21,750 nt of DNA, taken from assembly GCA_937884485.1 (NCBI GenBank), contig CALGCG010000059.1, positions 1 through 21,750 on the forward strand. The letters run 5' to 3'. Of this stretch, positions 6,307 through 13,261 are shown piece by piece (positions within the stretch are counted from its first letter, which is position 1; each line of letters begins with the position of its first letter). The translations under genes and the position numbers were made by a program. The DNA is from an uncultured Bacteroidales bacterium. Lineage in GTDB: Bacteria > Bacteroidota > Bacteroidia > Bacteroidales > P3. The notes below the pieces were generated by a model, which saw nothing but the letters and a program-made list of their open reading frames with translations, was not told the DNA's origin and made no database searches.

Positions 6307-7695
6307 ATGTCCAAAGCGATTAAAAATAAACGTCTTAGGCATATCCAAGACAACAACTGGATTTATAACCTGCTGTCTCCTGTCGTTCAGTATGGTTTTT
6401 GTTGCCACTATCGTAGTTTCGTCGTGCGGGGTATAGAAAACCTTCCCACCGACAGTCCGTACATTATAGCCCCATGCCACCAGCAGGCACTGATGGAGCC
6501 GCTTGCCGTGCTCTGTTTTGCTCCGAAGCCCCCAGTGTTTTTGGCTCGTGCCGACCTTTTCAATAATCCCACTCTGCGGCGCATATTGACATTTCTAAAG
6601 ATTATGCCCGTCTATCGCATTCGTGACGGACAGCAGCAACTTGGTCGCAACCAAGAGATTTTCGACCGATGCCGCGATGTGCTGCTCGACGGTTACCCGC
6701 TCTGCCTCATGGCCGAAGGACGCCACAACAACCGCCACGCCCTTCTTCCGCTCGTCAAAGGTATGTTCCGCATTGCCTGCCAGACGCAACAGGCCCTCGG
6801 CGAGCGTCCATTGTACATAGTGCCCACGGGCATCGACTTCGACGAGTACGAGCGCCCGTATGCCAACCTCGTTGTCAATATCGGCCGCCCCATCGCCGTG
6901 CAGCCTTATATGGATACCTACAGTTCAAACGAGCCGTTGGCATTGAATGAGATGCGCGATGCCCTCAGGGGCAGCCTCAGTCCATTGATGCTCGACATAC
7001 GCACCACACAGGCAGCAGGCATCGCCGACTGCTACAATCGCATCCTCACCCTCTGCAACATGCAGAACCGCGCTCTGCGCCGTCAGCTTCGTTTGCCAAA
7101 TAATGCCTGGAATCGTTTCATTGTCAGGCAACAAATTGCCCGTCGGCTCGATGCACTGGCCGAAAGCAATCCCGAGGAATTCGCCCGGCAAATGGAAATA
7201 AGTGGAAGGTTTCAAGCCATGTGCAGCAGACACGAGATAGGGGAGAAGGTCATTGCCGAACATTGGAGCCTCGCGGCCACACTGACGGCCGCACTGGCCG
7301 TTTTGTTTGTGCTGGCGGTGGCCGTCGTCTGGCGTCCACTGCGCCTCGTGGCACTCTTTGCGCTGGTATGCTATCCTCTGCCGTTGATACCCACACACCT
7401 GATGGTCAAGCCCCGAGTGGCCGACCCGCAGTTTCGCAGCTCTTTCAACTGGGGGGTGCGTTTCTTTGGGTCGATAGTTTATGCTTTGGTAATCGGTATC
7501 GTCATGGCTGCCACCCGGGGTGCCTGGATGGACGCACTGCTGCCGTTCGGCGCATGGTACGGCCTTGTGGCTGTCGCCATAGTCGTTGTTGGCGCCCGCC
7601 TCGCAGCTCCGTTTAACTCTTTCTTGCGCGATATCGCCGGCAACCTCCGCTACTGGTTTCTGCGCATCGCACACCCGGAGCTCAGAGTCTATTAG
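6307..7695 (+). CDS. PlsC-type (1-acylglycerol-3-phosphate/glycerol-3-phosphate) acyltransferase family membrane protein
   Basis: Likely transfers a fatty acyl group to glycerol-3-phosphate or lysophospholipid at the inner membrane. The 462-residue protein has an N-terminal acyltransferase domain (about 30-190). It shows the block I stretch PCHQQALMEPL (His58), the substrate-binding block MAEGRHNNRHAL and the later VPTGIDFDEYE. A hydrophobic C-terminal half follows, with four or so membrane segments from about residue 320. This layout resembles the SCT1/GPT2-like clade, where block I usually reads H-X5-D; here the acid is Glu64. The substrate cannot be read from the sequence. The gene stands alone, divergent from gltS, with its own promoter. 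An earlier start would add at most four residues. Confidence 0.8.
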   Translation: MSKAIKNKRLRHIQDNNWIYNLLSPVVQYGFCCHYRSFVVRGIENLPTDSPYIIAPCHQQALMEPLAVLCFAPKPPVFLARADLFNNPTLRRILTFLKIMPVYRIRDGQQQLGRNQEIFDRCRDVLLDGYPLCLMAEGRHNNRHALLPLVKGMFRIACQTQQALGERPLYIVPTGIDFDEYERPYANLVVNIGRPIAVQPYMDTYSSNEPLALNEMRDALRGSLSPLMLDIRTTQAAGIADCYNRILTLCNMQNRALRRQLRLPNNAWNRFIVRQQIARRLDALAESNPEEFARQMEISGRFQAMCSRHEIGEKVIAEHWSLAATLTAALAVLFVLAVAVVWRPLRLVALFALVCYPLPLIPTHLMVKPRVADPQFRSSFNWGVRFFGSIVYALVIGIVMAATRGAWMDALLPFGAWYGLVAVAIVVVGARLAAPFNSFLRDIAGNLRYWFLRIAHPELRVY

Positions 7696-7785
7696 CCAAC
7701 ATTTTTCATCTTGGTACGATTATTTTTCATGCCAATAGTTTGTATTTTAATAGATTATCATTTGTGATCATGTCTAAGATACTGA

Positions 7786-7931
7786 GTCTTCGGTCTTTGC
7801 TCGACCTTCCTTCGGTCTACCTTCGGTCTACCTTCGGTCTTTCTTCGACCGTTGTACGCTTTTATACCGAAGGAAGGTCGAATGAAGACCGAAGGAAGAT
7901 CGAATGAAGACCGAAGGTAGACCGAACGATT
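7786..7931. repeat. Palindromic array of 11-bp units (array B)
   Basis: Six 11-mers (such as ACCTTCGGTCT at 7819 and 7830, TCCTTCGGTCT at 7808, TTGCTCGACCT at 7797) occupy 7786-7851. After a 14-nt spacer, six units in the opposite orientation (ACCGAAGGAAG and GTCGAATGAAG alternating) fill 7866-7931. Perfect inverted pairs include 7802-7816 with 7866-7880 (15 bp) and 7814-7829 with 7908-7923 (16 bp), so several hairpins compete. The array lies between the 3' ends of the acyltransferase and the metallophosphoesterase genes. No U-run follows the arms. Confidence 0.9.
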
Positions 7932-7958
7932 GTCGCGAATGGAGAGCGTGAGTAATAT

Positions 7959-7998
7959 GTGAATGTGTGAATGAGTGAATGAGTGAATGTGTGATTGG
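7959..7998. repeat. Octamer tandem array
   Basis: Five consecutive octamers: GTGAATGT, GTGAATGA, GTGAATGA, GTGAATGT, GTGATTGG. They lie about 30 bp beyond array B. The rest of the gap to 8051 shows no feature I recognise. Confidence 0.8.
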
Positions 7999-8051
7999 TT
8001 TAGTGGTTGTCGCAATTAAACAATCAAGCAATCTCTGTAACGGCTGGGTCA

Positions 8052-8855
8052 TTAAATGATGATGACGACGTATTCCGACTGAGTGCCGATACGGTATTTT
8101 GCGCCCCAGATGCCGAGGCCTGAACTGATGTAGTATTGGGTGTTGCCCTTGCGCAGGCTGCCCCACGAGCATTCGTACAATGCATCCGTTATCCACGACA
8201 ACGGCCACACTTGGCCGCGGTGCGTGTGCCCACTCACCTGCAGGTCGATGCCAGTGGCTTCAGCCTCTTCGAGATGGTAGGGCTGGTGGTCGAGGAGTAT
8301 GGTGAATTGGGTGTCTGAAATCGAATATTTCTCTTTTATTTTTCTGATGCTGAGGCGGCGGCTATTGGAACGGTCGTCGCGGCCGATAATGGTGCCGAAG
8401 GGTGTGGCAGCAACCGAGTCGCGCAACAGTGTGATATCGGCGTCTGCAAAGAATCGTTCAACCTCGCCTGGCGTATAGTAGTTGGCGTAGTATTCATGAT
8501 TGCCCAAGCAGGCGTATACCGGAGCCTCGATGCGGCGCAGCTCGGCGGCCATGTCTTCGGCCAGAAGCGGCCGCAAAGAGCGGTCGACGACATCGCCCGC
8601 GATAAGCACGGCGTCTGGGTGTTCGGAGTTGATGATGTCGACCCACCGGGCGAGTTCTTTCCGTCTGTTGTGGTAACCAAGGTGCAAATCGCTTACAGCC
8701 ACAAGGCGAATTTCCTTCTTTCCGCTTTCTACATTCCACTCTCCACATCCATCTGCACACGTTGTTTGTCGTGATAGTGCAGGCTGCCATAGACAAACAC
8801 CGCAGTCAGCAGCGTAAGCAGGGCGCCCGAGGTCCACCAGTTGTCGCGCAGTCAT
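8052..8855 (-). CDS. Metallophosphoesterase, catalytic part of a disrupted membrane-protein gene
   Basis: This is the calcineurin-like phosphoesterase domain of a YkuE-type membrane protein, a family linked to envelope phospholipid or undecaprenyl-lipid metabolism in some members. All metal-binding motifs are intact: SDLHLG, GDVVD, GNHEYY, LLDHQPYHL and GHTHRGQVWPL. The protein ends normally at TQSEYVVIII. The reading frame stays open upstream to an ATG at 8855. However, residues 1 to about 41 of that reading (MTARQLVDLGRPAYA onward) are an out-of-frame translation of the family's last membrane segment. The correct frame reads ALLTLLTAVFVYGSLHYHDK and is separated from the catalytic domain by a frameshift within a heptad repeat (8712-8746). 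The product, if made from 8855, would be a soluble catalytic domain. It is either a pseudogene fragment or a re-initiated half-protein. Confidence 0.75.
   Translation of the reverse strand: MTARQLVDLGRPAYAADCGVCLWQPALSRQTTCADGCGEWNVESGKKEIRLVAVSDLHLGYHNRRKELARWVDIINSEHPDAVLIAGDVVDRSLRPLLAEDMAAELRRIEAPVYACLGNHEYYANYYTPGEVERFFADADITLLRDSVAATPFGTIIGRDDRSNSRRLSIRKIKEKYSISDTQFTILLDHQPYHLEEAEATGIDLQVSGHTHRGQVWPLSWITDALYECSWGSLRKGNTQYYISSGLGIWGAKYRIGTQSEYVVIII
8712..8746 (-). repeat. Heptad array inside the metallophosphoesterase gene
   Basis: On the coding strand five 7-mers follow one another: GTGGAGA, GTGGAAT, GTAGAAA, GCGGAAA, GAAGGAA. Removing exactly 14 nt (two units) just after the GTG joins the membrane-part frame to the catalytic frame as MDVESGKKEIRLVAV. 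The array is therefore the site of the frameshift. Confidence 0.8.
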
Positions 8856-9142
8856 GCTGTGGGCAGCACGTGTACAAGCCGCAGCAGGTCGGCCACGACG
8901 AAGAACAGCAGCAGGTAGAGCAACACGATGAGCGATTTGTTTCCCACATTGTAGGCAAAGCGAGCCATGCCCATAGGTAGGCAGTCGAGGTAGCGCGTGA
9001 GCGACAGCACGGCCAAGCCAATACACAACGCCTCGACCAGCGGCAAAAGCCATCGCAGCCCGATGGCAACAGGGGGCAGCATCCAAAGATGCCACCCCAC
9101 ATATACCGCTGCAATCAGAACAAACAGCAGGGCGGCAATCAT
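8852..9142 (-). CDS. N-terminal membrane part of the disrupted metallophosphoesterase gene
   Basis: A 96-residue reading frame with three hydrophobic segments (MIAALLFVLIAAVYVGWHLW; LLPLVEALCIGLAVLSL; SLIVLLYLLLFFVVADLL). It includes the loop RYLDCLPMGMARFAYNVGNK, which is typical of the region before the phosphoesterase domain in this family. It stops at a TGA (8852-8854), yet the same frame continues for about 43 more sensible codons (LRDNWWTSGALLTLL onward), so the stop looks like a mutation. Its ATG overlaps the fklB stop as ATGA, which fixes the start. The TGA itself overlaps the ATG at 8855 as ATGA, so re-initiation could couple it to the catalytic part. Confidence 0.75.
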   Translation of the reverse strand: MIAALLFVLIAAVYVGWHLWMLPPVAIGLRWLLPLVEALCIGLAVLSLTRYLDCLPMGMARFAYNVGNKSLIVLLYLLLFFVVADLLRLVHVLPTA

Positions 9143-9747
9143 AGCACTTCGATGAGCTCGACGTCGAAGATGAGTGCGGCGTAGGGTGGTATGTCGGCAC
9201 CGGCGCCGTGTTCGCCGTAGGCCAGGTTGTAGGGGATGAAGAAGCGGTACTTGGCGCCCTCCTTCATGAGCTGCACGCCCTCGGTCCAGCCGCTGATGAC
9301 CTGGCGCAGGCCGAAGTCGGCGGGCACGCCGCGGCGGTAGCTGGAGTCGAAGACTGTGCCGTCGAGCAGGCGGCCCTCGTAGTGGCAGCGCACGGTGTCG
9401 CTGGCCTTGGGCTGGCGTCCGTTGCCTTCCTGCAACACGGTGTACTGCAGGCCGCTGGGGGTGGTGGTCACTTCGGGACGCAGTTTGTTGCGCTGCAGGA
9501 AGGCTTCGCCGTCGGCACGTGCAGCGCGGCCACGCTCGGCGGCCTCGGCCTGCTGGCGCTCCTCCAGCTCGTTGAAGAAGTGCTGCAGCACCTGCTGCAC
9601 CTCGGCGGCGCTCATCTGTTCCGGCCGGCCCTCCATCACGTCGCGGATGGCGGCGGCATAATCTTCAATGTTCAGGCTCTTTCCCAAGCCCATACCAATC
9701 AGTTGGTGGCCAATGTTGTGGCCCAATGCATAGCTAAGTTTATCCAT
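9139..9747 (-). CDS. fklB: FKBP-type peptidyl-prolyl cis-trans isomerase, Mip/FklB type
   Basis: Catalyses cis-trans isomerisation at proline bonds during protein folding. The 202-residue protein has an N-terminal helical dimerisation domain (1 to about 90: MDKLSYALGHNIG, then the helix rich in Glu, Gln and Ala) and a C-terminal FKBP domain (about 93-202). The FKBP part shows TPSGLQYTVLQEGNG, YEGRLLDGTVFDSSY, VISGWTEGVQLM, IPYNLAYGEHGAG, IPPYAALIFDVELI. These include the usual active-site Tyr, Phe-Asp and Trp positions. No signal peptide is seen, so it is probably cytoplasmic, although Mip relatives are often exported. The start at 9747 gives the normal domain length. The stop overlaps the next gene's ATG (ATGA), indicating translational coupling. 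Confidence 0.92.
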   Translation of the reverse strand: MDKLSYALGHNIGHQLIGMGLGKSLNIEDYAAAIRDVMEGRPEQMSAAEVQQVLQHFFNELEERQQAEAAERGRAARADGEAFLQRNKLRPEVTTTPSGLQYTVLQEGNGRQPKASDTVRCHYEGRLLDGTVFDSSYRRGVPADFGLRQVISGWTEGVQLMKEGAKYRFFIPYNLAYGEHGAGADIPPYAALIFDVELIEVL

Positions 9748-9883
9748 AATGCCTTCAATAACGGCGTTTGTCGGGTTTTATTGTGGGCGGGACCCTTAAA
9801 GCCGTATTTTTGCTCGCTGGCGATATTTTTTTCGGGACAATAAAAACGCGATATTGCCGTTATTCGGGAAAACTGTTAAAAAA

Positions 9884-10633
9884 ATGATGGCGAAAGATTG
9901 GAGTGGCTTTTGGCACAAGGTCGTGCCGGGCGTCAATTTGGTGTTGGTTGCAATCTGCATTTGTGGCAACATTGCAAGCAACGCAGGTTTCTGCCGTCCG
10001 GTGTTGTGGGCCGCCATTGTGCAGGCGGTCAGCTTCCTGAACGTCATCGGTTTCACAAGGTTGGAGCAGACGCGGATGAGGGGCGTGAATGCCTTGCTGT
10101 GCGGCATCAGCACGTGTGTGTACGTCTACTGGTGCCTGTTCCTGGGAGTATGGGTGGTGTGTATGCCTGTGCCGCTTTGGTTCCTGTTCCTGCTGGTGTG
10201 GCGCAATTTGGTTCGTCCGATATTTGCTTCCGCAAGGTGGTGGTACCTGGCTGGCATACTGCTCTGTGTCCTGTTCGCCCTCGGCTGCGGCAAAAGCTAC
10301 AGCTCTGCGTGCAAGGCTTACGATGAAGGCTGCGTGCCCGACGGCAATCCGATGACGGAGCGCATCGCCGGAATGAAGTTCCTTTACCATACGGAATACT
10401 GTCTTTACGATGGCTGGCGGCCGCCGCTGCACGACCCGGCCCTGGTGCTCGGACTGAGGCTCAACGACAATCGCGACCCACTCGCGGTCATGGACTTGGA
10501 AAGCCGTGTGGCGTTGTATCGGGAGATGTATCCCGACCGTCCCGTCGTCCGCAGGTGTGCCTGCAGCCTGGAGTCGGCACTCAACGGATATTCCACCGAC
10601 CCATTGTGGGAGGAAAACAATAAAAGCAACTGA
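9884..10633 (+). CDS. Unrecognised membrane protein with Cys-containing soluble C-terminus
   Basis: I do not recognise this 249-residue protein. Its first half is hydrophobic, with about five membrane segments (for example VNLVLVAICICGNIAS, LWAAIVQAVSFLNVIGF, VVCMPVPLWFLFLLVW and YLAGILLCVLFALGCG). The second half, from about residue 145, is polar and contains several cysteines (SACKAYDEGCVPDG, HTEYCLYDGWRPPLHDP, VRRCACSLESALNGY) and a negatively charged tail. If that half is on the periplasmic side, disulphides are possible. The ATG at 9884 follows an A-run; an in-frame TTG thirty bases earlier is less likely. It ends 2 bp before the DUF454 gene, so the two probably form an operon. Confidence 0.6.
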   Translation: MMAKDWSGFWHKVVPGVNLVLVAICICGNIASNAGFCRPVLWAAIVQAVSFLNVIGFTRLEQTRMRGVNALLCGISTCVYVYWCLFLGVWVVCMPVPLWFLFLLVWRNLVRPIFASARWWYLAGILLCVLFALGCGKSYSSACKAYDEGCVPDGNPMTERIAGMKFLYHTEYCLYDGWRPPLHDPALVLGLRLNDNRDPLAVMDLESRVALYREMYPDRPVVRRCACSLESALNGYSTDPLWEENNKSN

Positions 10634-10635
10634 AA

Positions 10636-11010
10636 ATGAAAAGGATAATCTATATCACCATAGGATTGATTTGTGTAGGCTTGGGTGTGCTGGGCGTGAT
10701 TATGCCGGGCCTTCCCACGACGCCGTTCCTGCTGCTGGCGTCGTGGCTTTTCTACCGCTCGTCGCCGCGTCTGCAGCAATGGCTGCTCGACTCCTGGCTG
10801 GGCAAGTATATCCGTTCCTACCACAAGCACGGAGGCATGACGGTCACCCAAAAGGCCGGCGCCGTGGGGGTGATGGTGTTTTTCGTGCTCCTCTCGGCAT
10901 TTGTCTTCATCCCCTCCACCTCGGTGGCGCGGCCCATAGTGCTTGCCGCCGGCGCCGTGGGGGCGCTGACGGTCATCTTCGCGGTCCCCAACGCCAAGAA
11001 CGACGATTGA
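10636..11010 (+). CDS. DUF454 (YbaN-like) inner-membrane protein
   Basis: A 124-residue protein of the YbaN/DUF454 family, whose biochemical role is unknown. It has an N-terminal membrane segment (IIYITIGLICVGLGVLGVIM) followed by the family signature PGLPTTPFLLLASWLFYRSSPRL. The family stretch WLLDSWLGKYIRSYHKHGGM (about 53-72) follows, then two more hydrophobic segments near the C-terminus. The length is normal. The ATG begins 2 bp after the stop of the upstream membrane protein. The MFS gene starts 32 bp downstream, so all three may be co-transcribed. Confidence 0.85.
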   Translation: MKRIIYITIGLICVGLGVLGVIMPGLPTTPFLLLASWLFYRSSPRLQQWLLDSWLGKYIRSYHKHGGMTVTQKAGAVGVMVFFVLLSAFVFIPSTSVARPIVLAAGAVGALTVIFAVPNAKNDD

Positions 11011-11042
11011 CAAAAAAGATTACGGGAGGCTCTTGACTACTT

Positions 11043-12221
11043 ATGCAACAAGACAAACTCTGGAATGCGAACTATTGGAAGGTGATGGTGGCCAACTTCA
11101 CAATGGCCTTCTCGGGCTATCTGCTGACGCCGCTGCTGCCGCTGTACCTCAGCGAGCAGTTTGGCGCCACCAAGGACACCATTGGCCTTGTGCTGGCGGG
11201 CTACATCGTGGCGGCGCTGCTGGTGCGTCCCTTCAGCGGCTACCTGGCCGACAGCTTTCCCCGCAAGAAGGTGCTGCTCTTGGCGTTGGCGCTGAATGCC
11301 ATCATCTTCGGCGGCTACCTGGTGGCGGGAACGCTGCTGATGTTCTTTATCGTACGCACATTGCACGGAGGCCCCTTCGGCGCCTCGTCGGTGGCCAACA
11401 GTACCGTGGCCATCGATGTGCTGCCCTCCAGCCGTCGCACCGAGGGCATTGGATACTACGGCCTCAGCAACAACCTTGGCACCGCCATCGCACCCACCAT
11501 CGGTGTTTATGTCTACACACAAACCCACAGTTTCCAGTTCCTTTTCCTCCTGGCGTTGGCGGTGGCATTGGTGGGCTTCGTTGTCGATGCCACGATAAAA
11601 CTCCCCGAGCGGCAACTGATGCAGGACAAGAAAAAGCTGTCGCTCGACCGCTTCTTCCTCCTTCGTGGATGGCTGGTGGGCTTGAATGTCGCGGTGTTCG
11701 GATTGTGCTATGGTGTGCTGAGCAACTATCTGGCCATCTACAGCAAAGAGACCCTCGGCATCACCACCGGCACGGGCACCTATTTTGCCATCCTCAGCGG
11801 TGGCCTGATGCTGTCGCGCATACAGGGTGGCCGTGCCCTGCGGCAGGGTAGGGTGGTGCACAATGCCGCCGAGGGCATCATCATTTCCACCGTGGGCTAC
11901 CTGCTGTTCGCCACCGTGCACCACCCCGTAGGCTACTACGGTTCGGCACTCCTCATCGGTCTCGGCAACGGACACATGTGGCTGTCGATGCAGAATATGA
12001 TTGTCGACCTCGCCGAGCACAACGAACGTGGCACAGCCAATAGCACCATTCTCACCGGCTGGGACCTTGGGCTCGGCCTGGGCATCCTGCTAGGCGGCAT
12101 TGTCGCCGAGCACGTAGGCTATATCGAAGCTTTTGTCGCCGTGGCCATAGTCCATGCCATCGGTGTGGCCCTTTTCTTCGCTGTCACCCGAAAGCATTTC
12201 CTTGCCAACCGCTTGCGTTGA
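11043..12221 (+). CDS. Major facilitator superfamily transporter
   Basis: A 392-residue inner-membrane carrier with the usual twelve hydrophobic segments. The conserved loop between helices 2 and 3 is visible as RPFSGYLADSFPRKKVL (about 59-75, the family's G-x-x-x-D-R/K-x-x-R-R/K pattern). A helix-4/5 stretch RTLHGGPFGASSVANS resembles drug or sugar efflux members. A cytoplasmic link (about 195-210, KLPERQLMQDKKKLSLD) separates the halves. The substrate cannot be told. It starts 32 bp after the DUF454 gene and ends with its TGA at 12219-12221, directly against the stop codon of the convergent binding-protein gene. Confidence 0.85.
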   Translation: MQQDKLWNANYWKVMVANFTMAFSGYLLTPLLPLYLSEQFGATKDTIGLVLAGYIVAALLVRPFSGYLADSFPRKKVLLLALALNAIIFGGYLVAGTLLMFFIVRTLHGGPFGASSVANSTVAIDVLPSSRRTEGIGYYGLSNNLGTAIAPTIGVYVYTQTHSFQFLFLLALAVALVGFVVDATIKLPERQLMQDKKKLSLDRFFLLRGWLVGLNVAVFGLCYGVLSNYLAIYSKETLGITTGTGTYFAILSGGLMLSRIQGGRALRQGRVVHNAAEGIIISTVGYLLFATVHHPVGYYGSALLIGLGNGHMWLSMQNMIVDLAEHNERGTANSTILTGWDLGLGLGILLGGIVAEHVGYIEAFVAVAIVHAIGVALFFAVTRKHFLANRLR

Positions 12222-13217
12222 TTATTCGCTCATGCGCTGGCGGAGGTAGAGGATGGCGTCGATATTGCGCGGTACCTGGAGGTCCAGCGTTCCGCTGACG
12301 ATGCCGATAACGTGCCCTTTGCGCACAGCGTCGAGGGTGTTGTAGGGCTTCATCGAGCAGAAGGCGGCGCTGTCCTCGCGGCGCACGATGATGTAGTCGG
12401 GATTCTCCTGCATCAAGGCTTCGAGGCTGTAGTTCCATCCCTCGACCTCCTCGGCAATGTTGCGGCCTCCAGCCATGCGGATGATGTCGTTGATGAAGGT
12501 GTTGCCCCCGGCGGTGAAATTGCCCGTGGGCCCGAAGCCGACGACGTAGTAGACAGATGGTGTCAAATCCTTGTAACGAAGTGTATTGACCAGTTCAGCC
12601 CACCTCTCCTTGACTTCGATGTCTTTGAAACTGCGGATGTTTCTGATAGCCTCGTCAAGGGTGGTGTCCAATCCGAGGTAATTAATTCGTCTGCGGAGTG
12701 CATTATTCAGCGAGTCGGCCTCCTTTTCCTTGCCCACCAGGCGGCCGATGGCGCGGATGTTGTCGTAGAGGGCTTCGAACCGGGGTTTTTCTATTACGCA
12801 CACCATCGGGGTGCCCATCTGGTCCATCTGGTCGGTGGCTTTCTTGCCCACCATGGAGCCGCTGATGACCAGGTCGGGATTGAGCGAGAGGATCTTCTCG
12901 ATGTTCAGGTTGCTGATGCCGCCGACGGTGGGAATCTGCAACGCCTCGGCGGGATACTCGCAGAAGTCGGTGCGTCCCACGAGGAGGCTGTCGGCGCCGA
13001 GGGCGTAGATGATTTCCGTCACGGCAGGGGAGAGGCTCACCACGCGCTGCGGGTGGGCGGGGATGACGACGGTGCGGCCGTAGTCGTCGGTGACGGTGTC
13101 GGTGGTGGAGGCCTGCTGTTGCGGACCGCCGCAAGCGGCGAACAGCAGGACAACGCCCATGATGATAGGCTTAAAGGGGTTGATGGGTTTGATGGGGTTA
13201 ATGGGTTTGATGGGCAA
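12222..13217 (-). CDS. BtuF/FepB-type ABC transporter substrate-binding lipoprotein (cobalamin, haem or siderophore)
   Basis: A helical-backbone binding protein that would deliver a metal chelate such as cobalamin or haem to an ABC importer. It carries a lipoprotein signal (IIMGVVLLFAAC, lipidated Cys). Then come DDYGRTVVIPAHPQRVVSLSP, TEIIYALGADSLLVGRT, NLNIEKILSLNPDLVI and, later, YYVVGFGPTGNFTAGGNTFI. The start is uncertain because the region upstream of the hydrophobic segment is a 9-bp repeat. TTG 13217 gives a lysine-containing n-region (MPIKPINPIKPINPFK); TTG 13229 and ATG 13160 are alternatives. Residues from about RINYLGLDTTLDEAI to NTLRYKDLT form an unusually long, AT-richer stretch between the two lobes. 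No permease or ATPase gene is adjacent. It lies 31-43 bp after fabG, probably in the same transcript. Confidence 0.8.
   Translation of the reverse strand: MPIKPINPIKPINPFKPIIMGVVLLFAACGGPQQQASTTDTVTDDYGRTVVIPAHPQRVVSLSPAVTEIIYALGADSLLVGRTDFCEYPAEALQIPTVGGISNLNIEKILSLNPDLVISGSMVGKKATDQMDQMGTPMVCVIEKPRFEALYDNIRAIGRLVGKEKEADSLNNALRRRINYLGLDTTLDEAIRNIRSFKDIEVKERWAELVNTLRYKDLTPSVYYVVGFGPTGNFTAGGNTFINDIIRMAGGRNIAEEVEGWNYSLEALMQENPDYIIVRREDSAAFCSMKPYNTLDAVRKGHVIGIVSGTLDLQVPRNIDAILYLRQRMSE
13176..13214. repeat. 9-bp tandem array at the start of the binding-protein gene
   Basis: Four 9-mers follow one another: GGGGTTGAT, GGGTTTGAT, GGGGTTAAT, GGGTTTGAT, plus a partial GGG. Because nine is a multiple of three, the minus strand stays open and reads as repeated Pro-Ile-Lys/Pro-Ile-Asn just before the lipoprotein signal. 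Confidence 0.85.
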
Positions 13218-13226
13218 CGTGTTTCT

Positions 13227-13261
13227 CAATTTTCAATTTTCAATTTTCAATTCTCATTTCT
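13227..13261. repeat. Heptad array between fabG and the binding-protein gene
   Basis: Seven-base units CAATTTT (three times), CAATTCT and CATTTCT run up to the fabG stop codon. One candidate TTG start of the binding protein (13229) lies inside the array. Confidence 0.8.
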
